Origin: Shewanella litoralis
GTDB lineage: Bacteria > Pseudomonadota > Gammaproteobacteria > Enterobacterales > Shewanellaceae
Length of the DNA: 64,000 nt
Assembly (NCBI RefSeq): GCF_009828585.1
Contig: NZ_WSRZ01000006.1
Location: forward strand, 110,512-174,511
Reading direction: 5' to 3'
The notes beneath the pieces are model-generated. The model was not told where the DNA came from, searched no databases, and worked only from the letters and a program-made list of their open reading frames with translations. Every line of letters begins with the position of its first letter. Positions within the stretch are counted from its first letter, which is position 1. A program made the position numbers and the translations under genes. Below are positions 8,931 to 16,793 of the stretch, one piece after another.

Positions 8931-9525
8931 TGTCTTCGTAAAGGTGCGAAAATTTAGCTTTGTGTTGGTTGAACAAAAACTGCCTTAACATCTGCCTGTT
9001 TTCGCCCTCGGCACTGATTTTGGCCGCCATTACGCCATTTTCAGTTCTGACTGGTTCAAACTCCATCTCAACATGGGTGCCATTAGGTAAAATCAGCTGA
9101 GTAAGACGTGGAGATTGAGTATCAAGCTCTTGCGGCACCCTAATAGTGATGCCTGAACTGGATAAAGACAACACCTCAACAAATTTAGACGTTTCATTAT
9201 CTATCACTCGCACATCTTTTACATTATCCATACGCCAACTGCGTTCACCACCACGCATATCAATTACTTCTGGCGTGCCCAGCTCTGGCGTAAACTGGCC
9301 AAATTCATCTTGTTTTAATTGCAGTGGAAACCACAAACGGTAATAACTGATTTCGGCCAACAACGTCAACTTCGCATTGCCTAATATATGCGACAGAACC
9401 TGTGGGATTTCGGTGGCCACACTGAGCGAATGTCTAGAAAAAGCATTATCCGCAGAATCGGCAGATGACTTTGGCGAAAATACATCGCTAAAGTACGCTA
9501 ACTCTTCATCAGATAAAGTGGACAT
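8920..9525 (-). CDS. PilZ-like domain protein
   Basis: 201 residues. The C-terminal half (from about residue 90) has a GERSWRMDN segment and, later, LSSSGITIRVPQ, which fit the Arg and (D/N)xSxxG elements of PilZ c-di-GMP-binding domains, although the first motif is not canonical RxxxR. If correct, it is a c-di-GMP effector, which would suit the two diguanylate cyclases in this window. The tail overlaps the convergent gene at 8097-8930 by 11 bp. Confidence 0.5.
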   Translation of the reverse strand: MSTLSDEELAYFSDVFSPKSSADSADNAFSRHSLSVATEIPQVLSHILGNAKLTLLAEISYYRLWFPLQLKQDEFGQFTPELGTPEVIDMRGGERSWRMDNVKDVRVIDNETSKFVEVLSLSSSGITIRVPQELDTQSPRLTQLILPNGTHVEMEFEPVRTENGVMAAKISAEGENRQMLRQFLFNQHKAKFSHLYEDINR

Positions 9526-9654
9526 AAATAATCCTATACAAAAATCTTACCCATTGATTATTATTCTAACACCTTAGTATGAAGCTGAACAAACTTTGCT
9601 CAATAACTTTACCCGTTTTTACTGTGTAACGAGTTTGTTTATTTTTTATACGCA

Positions 9655-9685
9655 TAAAAAAAGGCGAATCGAATTCGCCTTTTCA
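9655..9685 (-). terminator. Hairpin terminator downstream of the GST gene
   Basis: An 11-bp perfect stem around the centre CGA (about 9659-9683), flanked by A-rich and T-rich tails on both sides, lies 20 bp past the GST stop codon. On the minus strand it is followed by a T-run. Confidence 0.8.
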
Positions 9686-9701
9686 TCTTGCCAACATGCG
9701 A

Positions 9702-10316
9702 CTAATTATCGGCTTCGATTTTCAACGCTTTCTTAAACGCTTCATGAGTCAATAATTGTTGATAATACTTAGCAATATTAGGGTATTTTTCAAACTCGCC
9801 ATTTTGACCGACTAATTCTGTAATAAACGACATCATGATGTCGGCACCGCTAAGGCTATCGCCAACAAGATAACGCTTGCCAGCTAAACGGTCATTAACA
9901 TAACTGATGACTTTTGCGGTTTCTGCATCGGCATATGGGCCAATAAAGCGGGTTTCAGCGCCTTCCATTTTGACAAAAATTTTCAATAACAATGGCAACG
10001 CGGCAGAACTCTCAGCAAAGTGCATCCACTGTAGGTAATCGATGTAATCAGCACTGCCAACCTTAGGCATAAGCTTATCTGCACCGTAGGTTTGAATAAG
10101 GTATTCGGTGATCGCTCCCGATTCTGCAATAGTAAATTCACTGGTTTCTAATACTGGTGATTTGCCTAACGGATGGATTTTTTTCAGTGCTGCAGGCGCT
10201 AAAAAAGTAGTCGCGTCGCGCTGGTAAGCCACTAATTCATACTCAACGCCCAGCTCTTCAAGCAACCAAATAATGCGTTTTGAACGTGATTTATTTAGGT
10301 GATGTAGTTTAATCAT
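9702..10316 (-). CDS. Glutathione S-transferase
   Basis: 204 residues with the N-terminal thioredoxin-like domain (IKLHHLNKSRSKRIIWLLEE) and the glutathione-binding ESGAITEYL motif at about residues 65-73. The alpha-helical C-terminal domain follows, with LSGADIMMSF. GSTs conjugate glutathione to electrophiles. It lies in the same orientation as the DJ-1 and CurA-like genes, but terminator-like hairpins at 10343-10406 separate it from them, so it is probably transcribed on its own. Confidence 0.9.
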   Translation of the reverse strand: MIKLHHLNKSRSKRIIWLLEELGVEYELVAYQRDATTFLAPAALKKIHPLGKSPVLETSEFTIAESGAITEYLIQTYGADKLMPKVGSADYIDYLQWMHFAESSAALPLLLKIFVKMEGAETRFIGPYADAETAKVISYVNDRLAGKRYLVGDSLSGADIMMSFITELVGQNGEFEKYPNIAKYYQQLLTHEAFKKALKIEADN

Positions 10317-10342
10317 TAAGCCATCCTTTTCAATCTGTTAAA

Positions 10343-10369
10343 CAAAAAACCCCATGATCAATCATAGGG
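10343..10369 (-). terminator. Terminator downstream of the DJ-1 family gene
   Basis: On the minus strand a 9-bp stem (10361-10369 with 10350-10358, one G-U pair) with a 2-nt loop is followed by a run of T residues. It lies about 47 bp past the stop codon of the gene at 10416. Confidence 0.65.
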
Positions 10370-10378
10370 CATATCGTT

Positions 10379-10406
10379 ACTTCAGCTTGGAGAGCCAAGC
10401 TGAAGT
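10379..10406. other. Perfect 12-bp hairpin next to the DJ-1 gene stop codon
   Basis: Arms 10379-10390 and 10395-10406 are perfectly complementary around a 4-nt AGAG loop. No T-run follows on either strand, so it is more likely an mRNA 3'-stabilising structure than a terminator. Confidence 0.5.
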
Positions 10407-10415
10407 CAATTAATA

Positions 10416-11093
10416 TTAACTCAATAGTGCTAACATTTTTTCAGCAACAAGCTCAGAAGAGGCTGGGTTTTGCCCAGTAATCAATTTACCGTCTACAACC
10501 GCATACGGGTGCCAATCTTCACCTTTTGAGTATGTAGCACCATTTTGCTGCAGCATGTCTTCCACTAAAAACGGTACAACGTTAGTTAATTGTACGGCTT
10601 CTTCTTCACCGTTGGTAAAGCCAGTAACATTTTTACCAGCCACTAATGGCGAACCATCTGGCTTTTTAGGGTATTTCAGTACGCCTGGAGCATGACAAAC
10701 TAGGCCTAATAATTTGTCTGTTTTATAACACGCTTCAATCAGTGCAATTGAATCTTTGTCGTTGGTTAAATCCCACAACGGGCCATGACCACCTGGGTAA
10801 AACACGGCGTCATATTCTGCAACGTTAATTGACGCTAGCTTGTGAGTATTGGCTAGCAATGCCTGAGCTTGCTCATCGGCAGTAAAACGGCGAGTAGAGT
10901 CTGTTTGAAAATCTTCTTTATCGCTCGTTGGGTCTAATGGTGGTAACCCCCCTTTTGGTGAAGCTAAAACAATCTCAACACCTTTATCGATAAAAGCGTA
11001 ATAAGGTGCGGCAAGTTCTTCTAGCCAAAAACCAGTTTTATGACCCGTGTCGCCAAGTTCATCGTGCGACGTTAATACCATTAATACTTTCAT
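10416..11093 (-). CDS. DJ-1/PfpI family protein, glyoxalase III-like
   Basis: 225 residues of the class I glutamine amidotransferase-like fold. The nucleophile elbow is LLGLVCHAPGVL, with YPGGHGPLWDL before it. The layout matches the group of DJ-1 proteins that convert methylglyoxal to lactate without glutathione or act as chaperones (Hsp31-like). It lacks the extended N-terminal domain of E. coli HchA. The neighbouring GST, CurA-like reductase and OhrR-like regulator support a role in reactive carbonyl or redox defence, which is inference. Confidence 0.8.
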   Translation of the reverse strand: MKVLMVLTSHDELGDTGHKTGFWLEELAAPYYAFIDKGVEIVLASPKGGLPPLDPTSDKEDFQTDSTRRFTADEQAQALLANTHKLASINVAEYDAVFYPGGHGPLWDLTNDKDSIALIEACYKTDKLLGLVCHAPGVLKYPKKPDGSPLVAGKNVTGFTNGEEEAVQLTNVVPFLVEDMLQQNGATYSKGEDWHPYAVVDGKLITGQNPASSELVAEKMLALLS

Positions 11094-11145
11094 GTTAAAC
11101 CCTTAATTTATTAAAAATCATCTGTGTGAACATTGAACATAATCG

Positions 11146-12174
11146 TTAAAGCGGATCGTTCACCTTAATCACAAGCTTGCCAAAGTTTTCACCTTTTAGC
11201 AGGCCAATAAAGGCCGATGGCATCTTGTCGAGACCGTCTACAACCTGTTCACGGTATTGTATTTTTCCGTCGTTAAGCCATTGCCCCATGTCTTGCGCAA
11301 ACTCAGGGTAGCGATGACCATAATCGTCAAAAATAATAAAGCCCTGCATTTTAATGCGCTTAACTAACAAGGTGCCCATTAACAGTGATAAACGATCTGG
11401 GCCTGCTGGTAATGATGTGGCGTTATATTGTGAAATCAAACCACACACAGGCACTCGAGCACTGGTATTTAACAGCGGCATCACAGCGTCAAACACTTTA
11501 CCGCCCACGTTTTCAAAATACACATCGATTCCGTTATCACACACTGCCGCTAACTGTTGTGCAAAATCAGCCGCTTTGTGGTCAATACACGCATCAAATC
11601 CAAGCGTGTTTACCGCAAAAGCACACTTGTCGGCACCGCCAGCAATACCTACCACTTTACAGCCTTTAAGCTTAGCGATTTGTCCTACCGTAGCACCAAC
11701 AGGGCCGGTGGCCGCGGCAACAACAACGGTTTCTCCCACTTTAGGCGCGCCAATGTCTAATAAACCCATATAAGCAGTAAAACCGGGCATGCCCATAATG
11801 CCTAACGCATAAGATGGATTACTTGGGTTCTGGCCTAGGTTCATTAAGCCTTCGCCGTTAGAGACACTGTAATCTTGCCAACCGCCATAGGCTAATACCC
11901 AATCACCAACTTGATAATCTGGATGATTTGATACCTCAACTTGCGCAACACAAGCTCCGACCATAACATCATCAATCGCGACTGGCTCAGCATATGATTT
12001 TGCGTCATTCATCCGTCCACGCATGTAGGGGTCAAGTGACAAATAGACTGAACGAAGTAATATTTCTCCCTCTCCAGCCACAGGCTTATTAACCTTTTCC
12101 AGTCTAAAATTACTGGCTACGGGTTCACCTTGAGGGCGACTTGCTAATACAATACGACGATTATGAGTGTTCAT
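11146..12174 (-). CDS. NADPH-dependent medium-chain oxidoreductase, CurA-like
   Basis: 342 residues of the zinc-free MDR family. The leader sequence LASRPQGEPVASNFRLE and the LDPYMRGRM motif are typical of CurA/leukotriene B4 12-hydroxydehydrogenase-type enone reductases. The Rossmann motif is AATGPVGATVGQIAKLKG. Such enzymes reduce alpha,beta-unsaturated carbonyls with NADPH. I chose ATG 12174 over an ATG 26 codons upstream because AAGGA lies 7 bp before it and homology begins there. The gene lies 52 bp upstream of the DJ-1 gene and is probably cotranscribed with it. The divergent MarR gene is its likely regulator. Confidence 0.88.
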   Translation of the reverse strand: MNTHNRRIVLASRPQGEPVASNFRLEKVNKPVAGEGEILLRSVYLSLDPYMRGRMNDAKSYAEPVAIDDVMVGACVAQVEVSNHPDYQVGDWVLAYGGWQDYSVSNGEGLMNLGQNPSNPSYALGIMGMPGFTAYMGLLDIGAPKVGETVVVAAATGPVGATVGQIAKLKGCKVVGIAGGADKCAFAVNTLGFDACIDHKAADFAQQLAAVCDNGIDVYFENVGGKVFDAVMPLLNTSARVPVCGLISQYNATSLPAGPDRLSLLMGTLLVKRIKMQGFIIFDDYGHRYPEFAQDMGQWLNDGKIQYREQVVDGLDKMPSAFIGLLKGENFGKLVIKVNDPL

Positions 12175-12299
12175 GGTGTATCCTTGTTCTTTGTTGAACC
12201 ATAAATGGTATAAAAAACCAACAAGGCTCTCTTGTATGCTGCTATGATTCAATAATATGCCAAAGCAGCCAGGCCATGTTGTACGTTAATATTCTCTGG

Positions 12300-12314
12300 A
12301 TTGATCACATCAAT
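12300..12314. promoter_or_regulatory. Candidate operator between curA-like and MarR genes
   Basis: A perfect inverted repeat, ATTGAT-CAC-ATCAAT, lies in the 175-bp divergent promoter region, 36 bp upstream of the MarR-family start codon. Placement and symmetry fit a site for a MarR dimer. It does not match the known OhrR operator closely, so this is inference. Confidence 0.4.
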
Positions 12315-12349
12315 ATGACCCATCATTTTGCTAAGTCGAGTACCCAATA

Positions 12350-12796
12350 ATGACTAAACACACCCAGATAACTCTTGATAATCAATTTTGTTTCTCGGTT
12401 TATTCAACCTCGTTGGCCATTATCCAATTGTATAAACCATTGCTTGAGTCAATTGGGCTCACGTATACCCAATACCTCATCATGCTGATCATGTGGGAAC
12501 AAGACGGCTTAAGCTTAAAAAATGTCGCCTCTCGTTTAGGCCAACAATCTGGTGCGCTCACACCTGTTATTAAACGTCTTGAAACCGATGGTCTGCTTAA
12601 ACGTATTCGCGACCCATTAGATGAACGTATGCTGTGCATGCAATTAACCGACAAAGGCCAGCAATTACAGTCACAAGCTCAGTATGTTCATGACTGTATT
12701 ATTGATCAGTGCGGTATTGATCTCACTGAAATGACAGAAATTAAAGATAAACTCGATCAGTTCAGAGTAAAACTGCCTGCCCATATCGACTTTTAA
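12350..12796 (+). CDS. OhrR-like MarR-family redox regulator
   Basis: 148 residues with a winged-helix domain (LSLKNVASRLGQQSGALTPVIKRLE, then the DERML wing). The N-terminus DNQFCFSVYS places Cys14 where OhrR proteins carry the peroxide-sensing cysteine, and LTYTQYLIMLIMWE matches the OhrR subgroup. Cys116 and Cys121 sit near the place of the resolving cysteine in two-Cys OhrR proteins such as that of Xanthomonas. OhrR proteins release DNA when oxidised by organic hydroperoxides. No ohr gene is present here; the divergent target appears to be the CurA-like reductase. Confidence 0.82.
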   Translation: MTKHTQITLDNQFCFSVYSTSLAIIQLYKPLLESIGLTYTQYLIMLIMWEQDGLSLKNVASRLGQQSGALTPVIKRLETDGLLKRIRDPLDERMLCMQLTDKGQQLQSQAQYVHDCIIDQCGIDLTEMTEIKDKLDQFRVKLPAHIDF

Positions 12797-12973
12797 ACAG
12801 GCAAACATCCGTAGTGCTCGTTAACGCTCACAATCACGACTAATCAATAGCCTATTTCTATAAAATATAAGTTCTCAACAAATATATTGTAATCGCAATA
12901 ATTAATTGTGCACAACTTAAATTAACAAAATTTAAGAAATATTAAAACCCCATGTCAGTTTTAGCTCCCATAT

Positions 12974-13957
12974 CTAAGCAACATTAACGCTATTGCGGCC
13001 AATATGTTTTGATGAATAGAGCGCTTTATCTGCACGTGCAAACATATCTGCAAATGAGCGGTCTTTTACTTGTATAGATGCAACCCCAATACTAATGGTA
13101 ATACCGGGTAACGCTTCATTTATAGTGGCGCTAGCATGCTTGCTGGTTTGCTGTGCCACCCGTAATCGCTCTGCGAGCTTAAACGCCGAGTCAATATCGG
13201 TATCGGGCAATAAAATCGCAAACTCCTCACCGCCAATCCGCGCTAAAATATCAGCCTCACGGATATGCTCATCGCAAACAGCAGCGACTCGCTTAATCAC
13301 TTCATCCCCCACTAAGTGGCCATAGGTATCGTTAACGTTTTTGAATAAATCGATGTCGATAATCATCAAAGATAACGAGTTAAAATAACGCATTGCACGA
13401 GAGAATTCGTGTTCACTAAATGCATTAAATGAGCGGCGATTGTACAAATCAGTGAGTGGATCGTTATTAGCAAGTTGCTGGAGTTCAGTGCGCAAAGTAA
13501 ATTCTTCAGTGATATCCGTTGAAATACCTATTAAGCCAATCAGCTGACCATTTCGGTCAAACAAGGGCTGTTTTATTTCATGAAATACAGTATTAAAGCC
13601 ATCGTTATCAATCATAATATCATCTGCCATTTTTTGCTGAAGTGACAGTACCTTACGGTCATTTCTCAGCAATATATCGGCAACATGAGGAGAGAAGTAG
13701 TGACTATCAATAGTGCCTTTTAATTGCTCTTGGCTAATACCGAAATAGTCTAAAATGAGTTGATTACCATACACATAACGGCAATTGACGTCTTTAACGT
13801 AGATATATGCACCAACTTGATCGAGGATTTGTTCGTAGGAGTTCAGCTGCTGCTTTTTGGTTTGCGCTTTACGAAATACAGTTAAATTAACGAGGATTAG
13901 CAAGGCAATAAAGCCCAGCAAAACCATCACTAACAACCCGATATTATCAATCGACAT
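12974..13957 (-). CDS. Membrane-anchored PAS-GGDEF diguanylate cyclase with I-site
   Basis: 327 residues: one N-terminal membrane helix (about residues 4-26), a PAS domain (about 40-155) and a GGDEF domain (about 165-327). The active site is GGEEF, and an READ (RxxD) product-inhibition I-site lies five residues before it. It should make c-di-GMP from two GTP and be feedback-inhibited. I chose ATG 13957 because AAGGA lies 6 bp upstream, whereas it abuts the ATG at 13963. A 250-bp upstream stretch (13964-14216) holds no gene. Confidence 0.9.
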   Translation of the reverse strand: MSIDNIGLLVMVLLGFIALLILVNLTVFRKAQTKKQQLNSYEQILDQVGAYIYVKDVNCRYVYGNQLILDYFGISQEQLKGTIDSHYFSPHVADILLRNDRKVLSLQQKMADDIMIDNDGFNTVFHEIKQPLFDRNGQLIGLIGISTDITEEFTLRTELQQLANNDPLTDLYNRRSFNAFSEHEFSRAMRYFNSLSLMIIDIDLFKNVNDTYGHLVGDEVIKRVAAVCDEHIREADILARIGGEEFAILLPDTDIDSAFKLAERLRVAQQTSKHASATINEALPGITISIGVASIQVKDRSFADMFARADKALYSSKHIGRNSVNVA

Positions 13958-14216
13958 GAGCATTCCTTAGCATTAATCCACATCCATGTGTTTTACTATT
14001 CAATCACAACATCAGCAGTTGTTCTGTTACAATTTTATAGTAAATAGTACTGTATAAAACAGCATAAGCAAGTATGTGAAAACTGCCCGCAAAAATCAAA
14101 CAAATAATGAACGTAATCAATAATTATTGGATAAAAAGTAGATAACTTTATTCAAAATCACATAACGTTAAGGCAGTATGCTTATTAAAACGCCGTACTG
14201 CCGCAACAACATAGCA

Positions 14217-15521
14217 TCAGCGTTTATAAATAACTCCGGCTTTCATCACAAAAGGCACATCAAGTAATGTATCAATGTGTTTAAGCGGATTGGCATTAAG
14301 CGCAATGATGTCGGCTTGTTTCCCCACGTCTAATGACCCTAATGAATCAGACATATCAATCAACTTAGCGGCGTTAATGGTCGCGCTTTTTAAAATGTCA
14401 CTATTACTCATGCCTGCTTGACTCATTAACAGTGCTTCTTTGGCATTGTCGCCATGATGTGACACGCCGCTGTCGGTGCCATAAGCGATGTTGACTCCAG
14501 CTTTATAGGCAGCAGTGAAGTTTTTCAGCATATCGCCGCCTACTCTTATGGCTTTCGCTTTTATCGCTGGCGACATAAAGTCAGCGCCCGCAGCATTGGC
14601 CATTGCAACCACAGTATCACCGGCTAATAATGTCGGCACTAAATAAGCCCCACTTTGCTTCATCAGCTTAATGCTTTCTTTATCGGCGTAACTGCCATGT
14701 TCAATACTGTCCACACCTGCACGTAATGCCGCATTGATACCTTGTGCAGCATGAGCATGGCTGGCTACTTTACGCCCTAGTGCATGGGCCGTTTGAATCA
14801 CTTCGTGTAGTTCATCATCATCCATTTGCTGACCAGTACCAGTGTTAGTGTCTGATAACACTCCACCTGTAGAAGTAATCTTTATCACATCAGCACCAAA
14901 TTTAATGGCTCGGCGAGTCGCACGGCGACAATCATACGGGCCGTCACAGATGGTTTTAGAGGTGAATTTGTCGAGCAAATCAGGGCTCATGCCATCAACA
15001 TCACCATGGCCACCGGTTACCGACACGCCGCCCGACGCAATAATCCGCGGCCCATCAACCCAGCCTTTATTAATGCCGTCGCGTAGTGCATAAATTTGTT
15101 CGGGTTTAGCGCCTAAATCTCGCACGGTAGTAAAGCCGGCTAATAACGTCTTTTTGGCAAAATGAGCACTGCGCATTGCCACATCGGCATCCGACATACG
15201 CAATGCTTCGCTATCATTATTTGGCCCAAGTTCACCTTGTAAATGCACATGCATGTCCATTAAACCGGGCATCACAAAGCTGTTTTTTAAATCCACAACC
15301 TCAATTGTGTCTTGCGATGTGGCCAGCGGCCCTGCGCCATAGCCCTTCTCAAGCGAGGTAATGACACCATCAGTAATCACCAACGTATGCTCAGTTAGTA
15401 CCGGCTCACCGGCAAGGGTTAATAATGTACCAGCATGAATCACTTTTATATCAGCAGCGCTGACCTGTGCAGACAAGGCCATAGCGCTCAGTGCGAGTAG
15501 AGCAAAGGAGTATTTTTTCAT
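14217..15521 (-). CDS. Exported amidohydrolase-family metallohydrolase (Xaa-Pro dipeptidase-like)
   Basis: 434 residues with a signal peptide (cleavage near SAQVSAA at 22-23). Metal ligands of the amidohydrolase superfamily are visible: DMHVHL, KITSTGG with the probable carbamylated Lys, SHAHA, IEHGSYAD and the catalytic Asp in YGTDSGV. This subgroup includes Xaa-Pro dipeptidases and imidazolonepropionase-like enzymes that act in the periplasm. The exact substrate cannot be told from sequence. Transcribed alone. Confidence 0.85.
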   Translation of the reverse strand: MKKYSFALLALSAMALSAQVSAADIKVIHAGTLLTLAGEPVLTEHTLVITDGVITSLEKGYGAGPLATSQDTIEVVDLKNSFVMPGLMDMHVHLQGELGPNNDSEALRMSDADVAMRSAHFAKKTLLAGFTTVRDLGAKPEQIYALRDGINKGWVDGPRIIASGGVSVTGGHGDVDGMSPDLLDKFTSKTICDGPYDCRRATRRAIKFGADVIKITSTGGVLSDTNTGTGQQMDDDELHEVIQTAHALGRKVASHAHAAQGINAALRAGVDSIEHGSYADKESIKLMKQSGAYLVPTLLAGDTVVAMANAAGADFMSPAIKAKAIRVGGDMLKNFTAAYKAGVNIAYGTDSGVSHHGDNAKEALLMSQAGMSNSDILKSATINAAKLIDMSDSLGSLDVGKQADIIALNANPLKHIDTLLDVPFVMKAGVIYKR

Positions 15522-15661
15522 TTTATTTTTACCTTATTTTAAAGTTCTACACTGACAAAAAGGCTGATATGTTACAAGTGCAGATATGTTACAACAATTA
15601 ACAAACATGGTTCGGTAGTGCCGAATCCAATAAAAAAACGATAATAAAAAGAGAAAATTCA

Positions 15662-16627
15662 ATGAGAATCGCTATTTTTGGTGCAGGATCGACAGGCTGT
15701 TATCTTGCTGGACAACTGTGTTTATCTGGATTTGATGTTAGCCTCATTTGCAGACCAGCAATTAAGCAAACCATCCTCGCAAATAACGGCATCACCATGA
15801 GTGATTATCAAGGCTTTTTACATACGGTGATGCCACAAACCATGATCACCGATATCGAACAAGCCCCAACAGCATATGCCGCTTTTGATGTGGTATTTGT
15901 CACGTTAAAATGCCATCAAGTCAGTAGTATTGCCAATACGTTAATTGCCATCACTCACAGCAACAGCAGCATTATTTTTATGCAAAATGGTCTCGGCAGT
16001 TTCGATACCATCACAGATGCCCTGGGTCACTGTAATTTACTGCAAGGCATTACGCCTTTTAATGTGTTGCAACAACCCAATGGGCGCTTTCATAAAGGCA
16101 CTGAAGGCGTATTTACCTTGCAGCAAAATGAACATACCCAAACGATACAAACCGCAATGCAGGCTCAAGGTTTTGGCTGTGACTTACACCAAGATATGAC
16201 ACCAGTGATTTACGGTAAACTATTGTTAAACCTTAATAATGCATTAAATGCCATAACCGACCTACCGATTAAACAACAACTCAGCCAGCGCGACAGTCGC
16301 CGTCAACTAGCTGGTGCAATGACAGAATGGCTCAACGTATGCCAGGCGGCCAATATCACGTTACACCAATACACTAAAGTGAAACCCCAATGGTTGCCGG
16401 TTATATTATCGTTACCCAATATGTTATTTACCCTGCTAGCTAAACAAATGCTCGACATTGACCCACAAGCCCGCTCATCAATGTGGGAAGACATCCAAGC
16501 TAAACGTAAAACAGAAATCGAATTTATCAACGGCGCGGTAGTACGTTTGGGGCAACTATATGGCGTAAAAACCCCAATCAATAACGCCATCGTTGCCAAA
16601 ATTAATCAATTAGAACAATTAGTTTAA
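15662..16627 (+). CDS. Ketopantoate reductase family protein (PanE/ApbA)
   Basis: 321 residues. The N-terminal Rossmann motif is IAIFGAGSTGCYLAGQL, the domain junction contains MQNGLG, and the C-terminal catalytic helix reads GKLLLNLNNALNAITD with the expected Lys and Asn. SSMWEDIQAKRKTEIEFINGAV is the conserved C-terminal signature with Ser, Asp and Glu. The family reduces 2-dehydropantoate to pantoate with NADPH for coenzyme A synthesis. It is not in an operon with other pan genes, so a paralog with a different 2-keto acid substrate is possible. Confidence 0.85.
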   Translation: MRIAIFGAGSTGCYLAGQLCLSGFDVSLICRPAIKQTILANNGITMSDYQGFLHTVMPQTMITDIEQAPTAYAAFDVVFVTLKCHQVSSIANTLIAITHSNSSIIFMQNGLGSFDTITDALGHCNLLQGITPFNVLQQPNGRFHKGTEGVFTLQQNEHTQTIQTAMQAQGFGCDLHQDMTPVIYGKLLLNLNNALNAITDLPIKQQLSQRDSRRQLAGAMTEWLNVCQAANITLHQYTKVKPQWLPVILSLPNMLFTLLAKQMLDIDPQARSSMWEDIQAKRKTEIEFINGAVVRLGQLYGVKTPINNAIVAKINQLEQLV

Positions 16628-16793
16628 CCAGATATCATACTTAATACATCAGTCGATACGAGTGTAAAGCTAAGATACAATTTAGCCACAACCATTATAA
16701 TGACTGACTTATTATCACAATAACGTCATAACCCATAAGATGTTGGGTTGCAGAGTCATTTAGGGCCTGTTTAATTTGATCAATGGATAACAC

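Noticed and set aside
12300-12314. Identity of this palindrome as a canonical OhrR operator
   Set aside because: It does not follow the usual TACAATT-type OhrR site; kept only as a generic candidate operator.
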